This document shows, piece after piece, positions 1-8,384 of a stretch of DNA of 57,476 nt (positions within the stretch are counted from its first letter, which is position 1; every line of letters begins with the position of its first letter). The notes below the pieces were generated by a model. It saw only the letters and a list, made by a program, of their open reading frames with translations. It was not told where the DNA came from and did not search any database. The translations under genes were made by a program, and so were the position numbers. Source of the stretch: Lachnospiraceae bacterium (lineage in GTDB: Bacteria; Bacillota; Clostridia; Lachnospirales; Lachnospiraceae); contig JAUNON010000001.1 of the NCBI GenBank assembly GCA_030537145.1, positions 1 to 57,476 of the forward strand, in the 5' to 3' direction.

Positions 1-2
1 CA

Positions 3-3000
3 GAGGCGCCTGCGGAGGCGGTCACAGAGACAGAGGATGATCCCCTGATTGAAGAGACCGATGCCCCTGTGACGGAGACGGAAGAGCCGGTTACAGAGAC
101 CGCTTCCGAGACGGAAGGAAAAAAGGATACCTTTACCTATTCCGGGAACGGCCTGAAGGCAACGATAAAGCTGGAAGCGAAGAATGCACTGCCGGAAAGC
201 GCACAGGTTACGGTGAAGGAGCTGACTGCGAAATCGGATTCTGACCGGTGGGAAAAGGCAGTGAAGCAGATCCGGAAGAAAACGGATCAGGGTCATCGGG
301 AGCTGGCCAAGGCACATATTTACCAGCTTGCCTTCCTGGTGGACGGAAATCCGGTGAAGCCGGAAGGAAAGATTACGGTGAAGCTGGAGTTTGCCGACGG
401 CCTGGCTCTGGGATTGGAGGAGTATGCCCAGGGAGAAGCGGCTGCGTTTGTGCTGGGCGATTCCGGAGCGGAGAAAGCGGGCAGCCCGAAGCTGAATGCC
501 TCCCGGAAGATAGCCGGTGCGGAGATTTCCGCAAAAGGCCTGACCCTGATGGGAATTGCCGGGATTCAGAACAGAGAGAATGACGGAGAGACGATTACCC
601 GGAGCGGTCTGGAGGAAGGATTGGGCGATGCGCTGGACTATGCGGCAGTAGCCAGAGATTATTCCGGTAAGGAGGAAGAGCATGTGGCTGCGGCGAATCT
701 GCAAAAGATAGCAGACGATGCAGATTCACAGGAAGAAGCGCCGGATATAGACCGTATTTTGGAGAAGATATCCGACTACTCTCTGATACTGGCCAATGGA
801 AAAAGCTCCAGTCAGGTAAAGATCGTGAATCTTTATGCGGATGAAAAGGGCCGGATCGATGATGAGCCGCTGCAGCAGGTTCTTTCCGATAACCGGATCG
901 ATGTGTCCGATGCGGTGGTTGTAGTGAATGTGGTGGCGGATTCGAAGGATCAGTCCCTGAAGCTTCCGGTATATCCGGCGGAATATCAGAAGGACGCGGT
1001 ACAAGGAAGCGAGGAAAAGGAATCCTATGCGGGACGGGTGGTCTACAATATTGTAGCGGAAAAAGAGTCCGGCTATACCGAATATACAGGAGACGCTTCT
1101 CTGGAGGGATACGGCATCGGCACCTATCTGGCAGCAGACGGTGAACTGAATGCGGCAGACGGTGTGCTGGGGGCAGTATACGCAGATGAGATCAATACCT
1201 CCAGGATAAAAATGGCAGTGGTGGGTCAGGACGGCGTGACACAGATCCGGGAAAGCGAGAGCAAACCGGCTGAGGAGACGGAGGCCGCACCAGAGACGGT
1301 ATCAGAAGAGAGCGAACCCGAAACGGAGCCTGTAACAGAGGCAGTGACGGAAGCGGGGGAAAGCGAGAGCGAACCGGCTGAGGAGACGGAGGCCGCACCA
1401 GAGACGGTATCAGAAGAGAGCGAACCCGAAACGGAGCCTGTAACAGAGGCAGTAACGGAGGCGGCGGAAAGCGAGAGCGAACCGGCCGGGGAGACGGAGG
1501 CCGCAACAGAGACGGTATCAGAAGAGAGCGAACCCGAAACGGAGCTTGTAACAGAGGCAGTAACGGAGGCGGCGGAAAGCGAGAACGAAACGGCTGAGGA
1601 GACGGAGGCTGCGTCAGAGACGGTATCGGAGGCAGCGGAAGGCGAGAGTGAAACGGCCGGGGAGACGGAAACGGAGACAGAAGATTCTCTGCTCGAGGAG
1701 GAGACGGAAACGGAAGCCGAAGCGGTTTTGGCGGAGGGGCTGGAAACAGAGGAAGAGATCAAGCAGCTTGCTCCTGTGAAAGCGTTTGCCGTGGCCAAGC
1801 TCACCAGCGAAGGCGCTCCGGTGGAAGGGGCCGGACTGGTGGTGCAGGCGGCGCAGAGCGTGGTTCCGGCAGCAAATGTGACCGTAAGGAATCAGGCTGG
1901 GGAGGAAGTAACCTTTGAAGCGGGTAAGGTAGCCTATAAGATGGGAGCGGAGATTTACCGCTGGACCACAACTGCGGATGCCGCAGGAGTAGATATCAGC
2001 CCGTATCTGATTTCCGGAGGCTCCTATGTCATTCGGGAGATTTCTGCGCCGGAGGGCTATACGACCGGGCCGGATATGGCCTTTACCGTGAATGATAAGG
2101 GCGAAGCCATCGGAACGGACGGAGAAGTGATTACCGGCCTGCAGATGACGGATGATCCTGTGACAGCGGATATGCTGATCTTAAAGCTGGCGGTGGTGGA
2201 TAAAGCGGCTCCCGGTACGTATCTTGCCGGCGCCGGATTTGTCATCAAGGCTGAGGATGGAACCGTTCTGACTGACGGAGCGGGAAATCCTTACACCTTC
2301 CTTTCCGCAGAAGGGGAGACCGTGCTTTCGCTGGATCCGGAATTATACGGAGCGCTGACGGAGGGTCTGGAAAACGGATCCGAACGCAGCTTCCGGCTGG
2401 TGGAAACTTCCGCCGCATCCGGATACCAGATAGCGGACTATTCTGAGGTGGGAATTACGATTGCAAAAGACGAGAATGGGATGCTGACGTTGATTCCGGA
2501 AGAAAAATACACGGAAAACGGTGCGGTGATTTTCAGAAATACGAAGGTAGACCGGAATGCCGGCGGCACCATTTCTTTGACAAAGCGGAATTATTATAAT
2601 TTTTCCGGAGATCAGATTTACGCCCAGAACGGCGCTACCTATTATGCGGCTCTGTTTTCTGACAAGGATAAGACGGTCCGCATCAGCGATGTAAGGGCCA
2701 TCGAGATCCGCAAAGGCTATAAAGCGGCTACCATAAAATTTGCGAACCTGCCGGACGGAACCTATTATGTGGGCGAGACAGACGCATACGGAAATCTGGT
2801 GGGTACTGTCCGGGATTCCCAGGCAGCATCCGATCCGTTCTACGCACTGTATCAGCACAATGGCAAGGAAGAGGATAAGGTGGTGATCAAGACGGATGAT
2901 GCCGGGCTTGGGACAGACACGGAGACCGTTGCCATCAACAACCAGTATTTTGAACTGCCGGATAATTTCAGCTATACGGCTTCCTTCACAGTGACGAAGG

Positions 3001-3920
3001 AGGTAAAGAATACGGACGGCTCTGCTCTGGCAAGCAGCAGTACGTTTTATGCCGGTATCTATACGAAGAACACCAAGAGCGGCAGTTACCGGTATGCCGG
3101 AAAGAAAGCCATTAAAATGGGCGGACAATCCTCTAAGACCGTAACGGTAGAGCTTCCCATGAGTGCGGATACGAAGTATGTGCTGGTGAAGGAAGTGGAT
3201 GCCAACGGAAATGAGGTAAGAAGCGGAGAGAGCTATACGGTAAATGTCAGCCCCTCGGAATTTGTTCTGCAAAGGGGAAGCGAGCAGAATGTGGTGATTA
3301 CGAATACCAAGGTGGCCAGCACGGAGCCGCAGACAGAAACGGAGCCGGGAATCGGCGATGGAAAGGCAGAGCTGAAGCTGACGAAAAAGGTTCTTTACAA
3401 GAATACGCCGATTCGAATCAATTCCGTTTATTACATCGGTATTTTTGACGATGAGGAGCTTACCAAGCTGCGTTATAAGAAAGCCATGACCCTCAGCAAT
3501 GCCAGCGAGCTGACGGCTACGCTGAAGGTAAACCTGAACAAGGTGCCAGGCAAGGAAGTGACCTTCTACTTCGCCGAGGTAGATGAGGAAGGGAAGGTGC
3601 TTACCGGAGGAAATGAATTCGGCTATGATATCAGCCTGAACAAAACATCGGTTACACTCAACAGCAGAAATATGTCGGATGAAGTAATCGTGACCAACAG
3701 CGTGATTGCGGGAGGAAGTATTGCCAGTCAGTTGGCGGATCCCACCAGCGGCCTGGCCGGTGACAGCGCTGCGCTGGCAACCGCACAGAATTTGGCCACA
3801 AGCGAAAATGCAGATACTAAGACGGGCGACTCCACGCCCATTATCCCCCTGGTGATTGTCCTGGTGGTATGCGCAGTGGTGATTGTCCTGGTGATCCTGC
3901 TGAAAAAGCGGAGACGGTAA
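3..3920 (+). CDS. Large SpaA/Cna-B-like surface protein, 5' truncated
   Basis: The reading frame is open from the first bases of the window, so the true start and signal peptide lie upstream; 1305 residues are visible. The first part is acidic and Thr/Glu-rich, with 36-residue tandem repeats (see separate entry). From about nt 1770 there are prealbumin-like SpaA/Cna-B modules (a typical 'YVIREISAPEGY' segment near nt 2030), a second near 2170-2580, and three mutually similar beta modules at about 2570-2960, 2960-3310 and 3360-3710, two of which end in 'ITNTK' or 'VTNS'. The C-terminus has 'KTGDSTP', a hydrophobic segment and KKRRR, the layout of a sortase-type sorting signal but without a canonical LPXTG. 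It is probably a cell-wall or membrane anchored stalk or adhesin. Ligand unknown; 'surface protein' is secure, 'adhesin' is inference. Confidence 0.85.
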   Translation, partial: EAPAEAVTETEDDPLIEETDAPVTETEEPVTETASETEGKKDTFTYSGNGLKATIKLEAKNALPESAQVTVKELTAKSDSDRWEKAVKQIRKKTDQGHRELAKAHIYQLAFLVDGNPVKPEGKITVKLEFADGLALGLEEYAQGEAAAFVLGDSGAEKAGSPKLNASRKIAGAEISAKGLTLMGIAGIQNRENDGETITRSGLEEGLGDALDYAAVARDYSGKEEEHVAAANLQKIADDADSQEEAPDIDRILEKISDYSLILANGKSSSQVKIVNLYADEKGRIDDEPLQQVLSDNRIDVSDAVVVVNVVADSKDQSLKLPVYPAEYQKDAVQGSEEKESYAGRVVYNIVAEKESGYTEYTGDASLEGYGIGTYLAADGELNAADGVLGAVYADEINTSRIKMAVVGQDGVTQIRESESKPAEETEAAPETVSEESEPETEPVTEAVTEAGESESEPAEETEAAPETVSEESEPETEPVTEAVTEAAESESEPAGETEAATETVSEESEPETELVTEAVTEAAESENETAEETEAASETVSEAAEGESETAGETETETEDSLLEEETETEAEAVLAEGLETEEEIKQLAPVKAFAVAKLTSEGAPVEGAGLVVQAAQSVVPAANVTVRNQAGEEVTFEAGKVAYKMGAEIYRWTTTADAAGVDISPYLISGGSYVIREISAPEGYTTGPDMAFTVNDKGEAIGTDGEVITGLQMTDDPVTADMLILKLAVVDKAAPGTYLAGAGFVIKAEDGTVLTDGAGNPYTFLSAEGETVLSLDPELYGALTEGLENGSERSFRLVETSAASGYQIADYSEVGITIAKDENGMLTLIPEEKYTENGAVIFRNTKVDRNAGGTISLTKRNYYNFSGDQIYAQNGATYYAALFSDKDKTVRISDVRAIEIRKGYKAATIKFANLPDGTYYVGETDAYGNLVGTVRDSQAASDPFYALYQHNGKEEDKVVIKTDDAGLGTDTETVAINNQYFELPDNFSYTASFTVTKEVKNTDGSALASSSTFYAGIYTKNTKSGSYRYAGKKAIKMGGQSSKTVTVELPMSADTKYVLVKEVDANGNEVRSGESYTVNVSPSEFVLQRGSEQNVVITNTKVASTEPQTETEPGIGDGKAELKLTKKVLYKNTPIRINSVYYIGIFDDEELTKLRYKKAMTLSNASELTATLKVNLNKVPGKEVTFYFAEVDEEGKVLTGGNEFGYDISLNKTSVTLNSRNMSDEVIVTNSVIAGGSIASQLADPTSGLAGDSAALATAQNLATSENADTKTGDSTPIIPLVIVLVVCAVVIVLVILLKKRRR
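1251..1650 (+). repeat. 108-bp tandem repeats inside the surface protein
   Basis: Copies begin at 1251, 1359, 1467 and 1575, an exact 108-bp (36-codon) period, the last being shortened. Each encodes a Ser/Glu/Thr/Pro-rich unit beginning 'ESE.EPAEETEAA' or close to it. Near-identical in-frame repeats of this kind are prone to changes in copy number by slippage or recombination, which would alter stalk length without breaking the frame. Confidence 0.9.
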
Positions 3921-3963
3921 TAAAGTAAAAAGACGGCCCGTTTTCTGAAGCCCGATAAAGGAA

Positions 3964-3997
3964 GTCATTTGGCGGCGGCACGAAGCTGCTAAATGAC
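3964..3997 (+). terminator. Stem-loop after the surface protein gene
   Basis: An imperfect 13-bp stem (gtcatttggcggc paired with gctgctaaatgac, with G-U pairs) lies 43 bases after the stop codon. No T-run follows, so it is either a weak terminator or an mRNA-stabilising hairpin. Confidence 0.35.
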
Positions 3998-4035
3998 AGA
4001 ATTTATTGCTGCGCAATCTGCATCCGGCGCAAAAA

Positions 4036-4134
4036 GGAGCTGTCGCAAAATCTCATTTGCAAAGCTCTGTATCCGTTGTTTGTGAGCACTTCCTGGATAC
4101 AGATCCTTTTGCTTTTCGATTTTGTGACAGCTCC
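4036..4134. repeat. 99-bp palindromic element, family A (complete short form)
   Basis: Terminal inverted repeats of 17-18 bp (ggagctgtcgcaaaatc at the left, ggagctgtcacaaaatc inverted at the right) enclose a core containing 'ggatacagatccttttgc'. The element is flanked by aaaaa on the left and attttt on the right, so either strand can form a hairpin followed by U. It lies just beyond the end of the minus-strand ABC importer operon and probably ends its transcript. Related copies are at 5776-5868, 6962-6995, 24871-24918 (ends only), 25738-25785, 34502-34544 and 51516-51670. Confidence 0.75.
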
Positions 4135-4169
4135 ATTTTTTATCTCATAGGAAAGACATTGTTGTGCCC

Positions 4170-4916
4170 TTATCCCCGGCGGAAACGGCTGAGGAATTCT
4201 GCAGTCAGGTGATTGGTTGAATGCTCGAAAATTTGTTTTGGCGTACCCTGCTCGGCGATAACGCCGTCGGCCATAAACACAACCTGATTGGACACATCTC
4301 TGGCGAAAGCCATCTCGTGGGTTACGATAATCATGGTAGTGCCTTCCTGGGCCAGAGTCCGCATAACCTCCAGCACCTCGCCCACCATCTGGGGATCCAG
4401 GGCGGAGGTGGGCTCATCGAAAAGCAGCAGCTCCGGATCCATGGCCAGCGCCCGGGCAATGGCCACACGCTGTTTCTGACCGCCGGAAAGCTGCCTGGGT
4501 TTGGCGTTGATATAGGGAGCCATGCCCACCTTGTCCAGGAAGAACAGGGCGCTTTTTCTGGCGGAGGCTTCGTCCTTTTTCAGAACCTTCATTTGACCCA
4601 CCATACAGTTTTTCAGCACGTTCATATTGTTAAACAGGTTAAAGCTCTGGAATACCATTCCCACATGGGAACGATAGGCGGCTGCATTGACATTTGGTCC
4701 CGTAATATCCTCTCCATGATACAGCACCTCTCCGGAGGTGGGCGTTTCCAGCAGATTCAGGCAGCGCAGCAGGGTGGACTTACCGGAGCCGGAGGCGCCG
4801 ATAATACAGGTCACATCGCCGGTCTTAACGGAGAAATCAATATCCTTCAGGACTACGTTGGTGCCGAAGGTTTTGCTGAGATGATGAATATCAAGAATAG
4901 TTTCACTCATGATCAT
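4170..4916 (-). CDS. Polar amino acid ABC importer, ATP-binding protein
   Basis: This is the cytoplasmic ATPase of a GlnQ/HisP-type amino acid importer, 248 aa. Visible motifs are Walker [10 protein letters not shown] (residues 40-48), Q-loop Gln90, signature LSGGQ (143-147), Walker B LLLFDE (163-168) and the switch His in 'VTHEM'. The start codon overlaps the permease stop (ATGA), showing translational coupling. A second Met two codons downstream is an alternative start. It is the last gene of a binding protein-permease-ATPase operon read on the minus strand. The family transports glutamine, arginine, histidine or cystine; the substrate here is not determined by sequence. Confidence 0.93.
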   Translation of the reverse strand: MIMSETILDIHHLSKTFGTNVVLKDIDFSVKTGDVTCIIGASGSGKSTLLRCLNLLETPTSGEVLYHGEDITGPNVNAAAYRSHVGMVFQSFNLFNNMNVLKNCMVGQMKVLKKDEASARKSALFFLDKVGMAPYINAKPRQLSGGQKQRVAIARALAMDPELLLFDEPTSALDPQMVGEVLEVMRTLAQEGTTMIIVTHEMAFARDVSNQVVFMADGVIAEQGTPKQIFEHSTNHLTAEFLSRFRRG

Positions 4917-5704
4917 TCTGCCTCCTTCTTTTCCGTATATTTTGCCATACCGCTGGTGTGGGCAAGGGTATCTGTGGTGGCCAGATCGAAATTGTCCGGG
5001 CCGTCCAGCTTGCTTTCCAGATGCCGCAGGATCCGGGAGCAGGCGAAGGTCATGATAAAGTAGATGATCATGGCGATCGTAAAGGCTTCAAAATAAGTGT
5101 AATAAGCGCCGGCTACGCCCTTGGTGGTGTAGAACAGCTCTACTACGCCGATAATGGACAAAACACAGGTATCCTTAATGTTAATGATCAGGTTATTGCC
5201 GATCTGAGGCATAATATTGCGCAGCGCCTGAGGCAGGATAACAGAGGTCATGGTCTGGAAATGGGTCATGCCGATGGCCATGGCGCCCTCTGTCTGTCCG
5301 GGATCAATAGAAAGGATACCGCCCCGGACGGTTTCTGCCATATAGGCTCCGGTGTTGATAGAAACAATAAAGATCGCCGCAAACCACATGGACATATGGA
5401 TGTTAAACAGAGCCATGGAGCCGTAATAGATCAGCATGGCCTGGGCCATCATGGGCGTGCCGCGGAAAATTTCCACATAGGCGTTGAGAATAAATTTGAT
5501 GACAGCCATTACAATCCTTTTGAAGATATTGTCCTTCTTTCCAACGGGAATCGTCTGGACGATGCCGACGGCAAAGCCGATTACACAGCCGATCAGCGTG
5601 CCGACCAGGGCAATCAGAAGAGACTGGCCTGCGCCTTTTAAAAAGGAGATCCCGTAGCCCTGTAAAATAAAAATAATTCTTCCGCCGAATGATGCTGGAA
5701 GCAT
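4913..5704 (-). CDS. Polar amino acid ABC importer, permease
   Basis: A 263-aa inner-membrane permease of the His/Glu/Gln/Arg/opine family, with about five hydrophobic segments. The first is '[19 protein letters not shown]', and the cytoplasmic coupling (EAA) loop is '[20 protein letters not shown]', located about two thirds along as usual. A good ribosome site (agaaggag, 9 bases before ATG) supports the start. It is separated from the upstream binding-protein gene by 164 bases holding two hairpins and a repeat element, and overlaps the ATPase gene downstream. The C-terminal tail (about 40 residues, charged) is longer than in many relatives. Confidence 0.92.
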   Translation of the reverse strand: MLPASFGGRIIFILQGYGISFLKGAGQSLLIALVGTLIGCVIGFAVGIVQTIPVGKKDNIFKRIVMAVIKFILNAYVEIFRGTPMMAQAMLIYYGSMALFNIHMSMWFAAIFIVSINTGAYMAETVRGGILSIDPGQTEGAMAIGMTHFQTMTSVILPQALRNIMPQIGNNLIINIKDTCVLSIIGVVELFYTTKGVAGAYYTYFEAFTIAMIIYFIMTFACSRILRHLESKLDGPDNFDLATTDTLAHTSGMAKYTEKKEAE

Positions 5705-5726
5705 AGTATTTCACTCCTTCTAGTGC

Positions 5727-5767
5727 CACAATATCCGCAGAGCGGGAATGCGCCTGCGGATATTGTG
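5727..5767 (-). repeat. Perfect 13-bp inverted repeat between binding-protein and permease genes
   Basis: CACAATATCCGCA (5727-5739) is the exact inverse of TGCGGATATTGTG (5755-5767), with a 15-base loop. In the mRNA it forms a strong hairpin just ahead of the permease ribosome site. With no T-run it looks like an mRNA processing or stability element rather than a simple terminator. Confidence 0.7.
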
Positions 5768-5775
5768 ATAGGTGA

Positions 5776-5868
5776 GGCGGCGAAAGCCGCCGTGTTTCGG
5801 ACATTTGTTTCGGTAATACAAATACCCTGGATACAGATCCTTTTGCTTTTTAATTTTGCAGCGGCCCC
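5776..5868 (-). repeat. Family A element (left half plus internal module) with tetraloop hairpin
   Basis: Read on the minus strand it begins right after the binding-protein stop, with a degenerate end (ggggccgctgcaaaatt), then 'aaaagcaaaaggatctgtat', and a module ending in 'ggcggctttcgccgcc'. On the plus strand that hairpin is GGCGGC-GAAA-GCCGCC, a perfect 6-bp stem with a GNRA-type loop at 5776-5791. The same internal module is found in the copy at 51516. Confidence 0.65.
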
Positions 5869-6705
5869 TTATTCGGACAGCGGCTGTACGGAAATGGCTT
5901 CATCCATCATGGAAGTGAAATCCTCTACGGTCATCTCAGACAGAACACTGTTGATGGCATCCAGCAGCTCCGTGTTGCCCTTCTGCAGAGAGATACCGAT
6001 ATTGATATCCTCATCAGATACTTCGAAATCATCCTCGCTTCCGGCGAAGTCCAGCAGCTTCAGAGACGAATCCGAAGCGCAGGCAGCAGTACCGGTAGGC
6101 ATATCGGTAACAACCAGATCGCAGCCGCCGGATTTCAGCACCATGGTCATGGCAGGTGCGGACTCCTGAGCCGGCAGGATGTTTGCATCCGGAATCTGAG
6201 GCAGGCAGTTGTCATACCAGATGGTATTCTGCTGAGAGGTACAGGAAGCTCCCGCCAGGTCGGAAACGCCTTTGGCATCTGCGTATTCACTGTCCTCGCG
6301 TACCAGAGTAATAATGGTGGCATAATAGTAGGGCTCGGTGAAATCTACAGACTGGAGACGCTCGGAAGTAATGGACTGGCCTGCGATTACGCAGTCAACG
6401 GTGCCGGACTGAACGGCAGGCACCAGAGAATCCCAGTCAAGCTTTACGATCTCCAGCTCGTAGCCCAGCTCTTCCGCAATGTGCTTTGCCATCATAACAT
6501 CATAGCCGTATGCATAATCAGAGCTTCCGGAAATGGGAACAGCTCCGTTGGAATCATCCGGCTGCGTCCAGTTATAAGGAGCATAGCTGCACTCCATAGC
6601 TACCTTCAGAGTCTTTGTCTCTTCTGCGGAAGCGCCTGCTGCCATAGAGAGCACCAGACCTGCGGTCAATGCGGTTCCAATCAATTTCATCATCTTGTTT
6701 TTCAT
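5869..6705 (-). CDS. Polar amino acid ABC importer, substrate-binding protein
   Basis: A 278-aa family 3 extracellular solute-binding protein (SBP_bac_3). A Sec signal peptide covers residues 1-27, with a likely type I cleavage site after 'AAGASA'. The ligand-binding lobes follow, including 'DCVIAGQSITSERLQSVDFT' (a typical 'D.i.ag...T.eR...v.FS.PY' block). No lipobox cysteine is present, although monoderm binding proteins are usually lipoproteins. The protein would be released or held by contact with the permease, unless a different start adds a lipid signal; none is visible. It is first in the operon, behind a strong promoter at 6793-6821, with an excellent AGGAGGA ribosome site. Confidence 0.92.
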   Translation of the reverse strand: MKNKMMKLIGTALTAGLVLSMAAGASAEETKTLKVAMECSYAPYNWTQPDDSNGAVPISGSSDYAYGYDVMMAKHIAEELGYELEIVKLDWDSLVPAVQSGTVDCVIAGQSITSERLQSVDFTEPYYYATIITLVREDSEYADAKGVSDLAGASCTSQQNTIWYDNCLPQIPDANILPAQESAPAMTMVLKSGGCDLVVTDMPTGTAACASDSSLKLLDFAGSEDDFEVSDEDINIGISLQKGNTELLDAINSVLSEMTVEDFTSMMDEAISVQPLSE

Positions 6706-6792
6706 TTTAAAATTCCTCCTCCATAAAACAATGCCATATGGTAAAATGAGCGCAAAAAGACACTTTACGCCTCTTTGCGCCCGCTGGATACT

Positions 6793-6821
6793 ATTATAAG
6801 GAAAGAAATTCCCAAAGTCAA
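6793..6821 (-). promoter_or_regulatory. Sigma-A promoter of the amino acid importer operon
   Basis: On the minus strand, TTGACT (6816-6821), a 17-base spacer and TATAAT (6793-6798) give a near-consensus promoter about 90 bases before the binding-protein start. Between them the leader contains a GCGCAAAGAGGCG...TTTTTGCGC stem. Confidence 0.8.
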
Positions 6822-6866
6822 TCCTTTGTTTGGGAGATCGGATCGTATTTTGTAAGGGGCTGGTTT

Positions 6867-6931
6867 CTTTTCAACCGTCACTTGTTCTTACGGGCTTTGC
6901 AGCAAGTACAAAGCCCTGGGCCGAACTGTTA
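6867..6931 (-). repeat. Family B palindromic repeat, inverted copy
   Basis: The minus strand here reads like the plus strand at 38115-38182: 'taacagttcggcccagggc', then 'gcaaagcccgtaagaacaag' and 'tgacggttga'. Only the left terminal repeat is intact. It lies between the importer promoter and the aldolase terminator; no coding potential is seen. Confidence 0.7.
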
Positions 6932-6956
6932 CATAAATACCTTATGCATCCATCAT

Positions 6957-6995
6957 AAAAAGGAGCTGTCGCAAAATCTCATTTGCAACAGCTCC
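6957..6995 (-). terminator. Terminator of the aldolase gene (family A ends)
   Basis: On the minus strand, ggagctgttgcaaa and tttgcgacagctcc form a 14-bp stem followed by TTTTT, 30 bases after the fba stop. The sequence is two family A ends joined directly, with the core lost. The region 6706-7024 thus holds the importer promoter, a family B repeat and this terminator, with no gene. Confidence 0.85.
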
Positions 6996-7024
6996 ATCTT
7001 AGTTTCGTTTGATTTAAGCTGAAA

Positions 7025-7993
7025 TCAAGCCTTTCCGTTACTTCCAAGAACGTTCACGATCTTGTGAGCTACCATATCCTTCACTGCCTGACGGGCCGGT
7101 TTCAGATACTGACGCGGGTCGAAATGATCCGGATGCTCAGCAAAATACTTACGGATGTTACCTGTCATAGCAAGACGGATATCGGAGTCGATGTTGATCT
7201 TGCAGACAGCCAGCTCAGCCGCATGACGAAGCTGATCTTCCGGAATACCGATAGCATCCGGCATATTTCCGCCGTACTCGTTTACCATCTTTACGAATTC
7301 CTGCGGAACGGAAGAGGAACCGTGAAGTACGATCGGGAAGCCCGGAAGGCGCTTGATGCACTCTTCCAGTACGTCGAAACGCAGTGGCGGCGGAACCAGA
7401 ATTCCGTCAGCATTTCTTGTGCACTGAGAAGCCTTGAATTTGTATGCGCCGTGGCTTGTACCGATAGCGATAGCCAGGGAATCGCAGCCGGTTCTGGAAA
7501 CAAATTCTTCTACCTCTTCCGGATGTGTGTAGCTTTCTTTTCCTGCTTCTACAACAACCTCATCCTCAACGCCGGCCAGAGTACCCAGCTCAGCCTCAAC
7601 TACAACGCCGTGTGCATGAGCATATTCTACTACCTGCTTTGTCAGGGCGATGTTGTCCTCGAAGGACTTGGAGGATGCATCGATCATAACGGAAGTAAAT
7701 CCGCCGTCGATACAGCTCTTACACAGCTCGAAGGTGTCGCCGTGATCCAGATGCAGAGCGATAGGAATCTCCGGGTTTTCTGCAACTGCAGCTTCTACTA
7801 ATTTTACCAGATAGGTGTGATTTGCATAAGCGCGGGCGCCTTTGGATACCTGAAGGATAACCGGGCTTTTCAGTTCGCCGGCTGCTTCAGTAATACCCTG
7901 TACGATTTCCATGTTGTTTACATTGAAAGCACCGATTGCATAGCCGCCGTTATATGCTTTCTTAAACATCTCGGTAGTTGTTACTAATGGCAT
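7025..7993 (-). CDS. fba: Class II fructose-bisphosphate aldolase
   Basis: The enzyme cleaves fructose-1,6-bisphosphate to dihydroxyacetone phosphate and glyceraldehyde-3-phosphate in glycolysis, and works in reverse in gluconeogenesis. 322 aa. Zinc and catalytic motifs are visible: H81-x-D83-H84 ('HLDHGD'), 'DASS', 'EAELG', 'GTSHGAYKF' and 'HGSSS', the phosphate-binding loop. The start at 7993 is chosen because AAGGAGAG lies 8 bases upstream and 'MPLVTTTEMF' matches family N-termini; an upstream start at 8062 would add 23 unrelated residues. A promoter is at 8067-8094 and a terminator at 6957-6995, so it is a single-gene unit. A related activity on tagatose-1,6-bisphosphate is possible in this family. 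Confidence 0.95.
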   Translation of the reverse strand: MPLVTTTEMFKKAYNGGYAIGAFNVNNMEIVQGITEAAGELKSPVILQVSKGARAYANHTYLVKLVEAAVAENPEIPIALHLDHGDTFELCKSCIDGGFTSVMIDASSKSFEDNIALTKQVVEYAHAHGVVVEAELGTLAGVEDEVVVEAGKESYTHPEEVEEFVSRTGCDSLAIAIGTSHGAYKFKASQCTRNADGILVPPPLRFDVLEECIKRLPGFPIVLHGSSSVPQEFVKMVNEYGGNMPDAIGIPEDQLRHAAELAVCKINIDSDIRLAMTGNIRKYFAEHPDHFDPRQYLKPARQAVKDMVAHKIVNVLGSNGKA

Positions 7994-8066
7994 AATCGTT
8001 CTCTCCTTTATAAAATATTTGACCGGCTGCAGCAATCTGTCATAAGGTGTGCAGCCCCTCACCTCT

Positions 8067-8094
8067 ATTATAAGAATTTTTTCAGATTTATCAA
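8067..8094 (-). promoter_or_regulatory. Promoter of fba
   Basis: Minus strand TTGATA (8089-8094), 16-base spacer, TATAAT (8067-8072), about 75 bases before the start codon. Confidence 0.75.
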
Positions 8095-8384
8095 CAAAAT
8101 ATTTTCTTTTTTCCCAACTTATTCCGAAACCGCAGGAGGAGAATGGTTTCTCATATACAAAAAGAAAAATTTCATTTATACTATTAAGTTACAGAGGCAA
8201 ATAAGGCCGGAGGAAAAGATTGCGGGGGTTTTAAATGATTTTTGCATAGATTGCGGCAGGGAAGGAAAGCGGCCGGCAGAAAAAATGGAGAAGCAGGAAT
8301 AAAAATCAGAAATTAGAAGAAACTATGGAGATAGAAAAGAATCCAGAAGAACTATATTTTGGTGTATGATGAGAGGAGATTCAT
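8095..8384. other. Intergenic region between fba and ptsH
   Basis: No gene or clear structured RNA is seen. It must hold the ptsH promoter. TATACT near 8178 and TATATT near 8351 are possible -10 boxes, but neither has a convincing -35. No CcpA (cre) site could be identified with confidence by eye. Confidence 0.5.

Noticed and set aside
2343..4016. 557-codon frame on the minus strand across the surface protein gene
   Set aside because: It lies opposite a strongly coding frame, has biased composition (Ile/His/Arg-rich), no ribosome site and no recognisable domain; it is a by-product of the codon bias of the opposite strand.
4221..5063. Plus-strand frames across the ABC ATPase and permease genes
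   Set aside because: They are antisense to clear family members and show no conserved motif.
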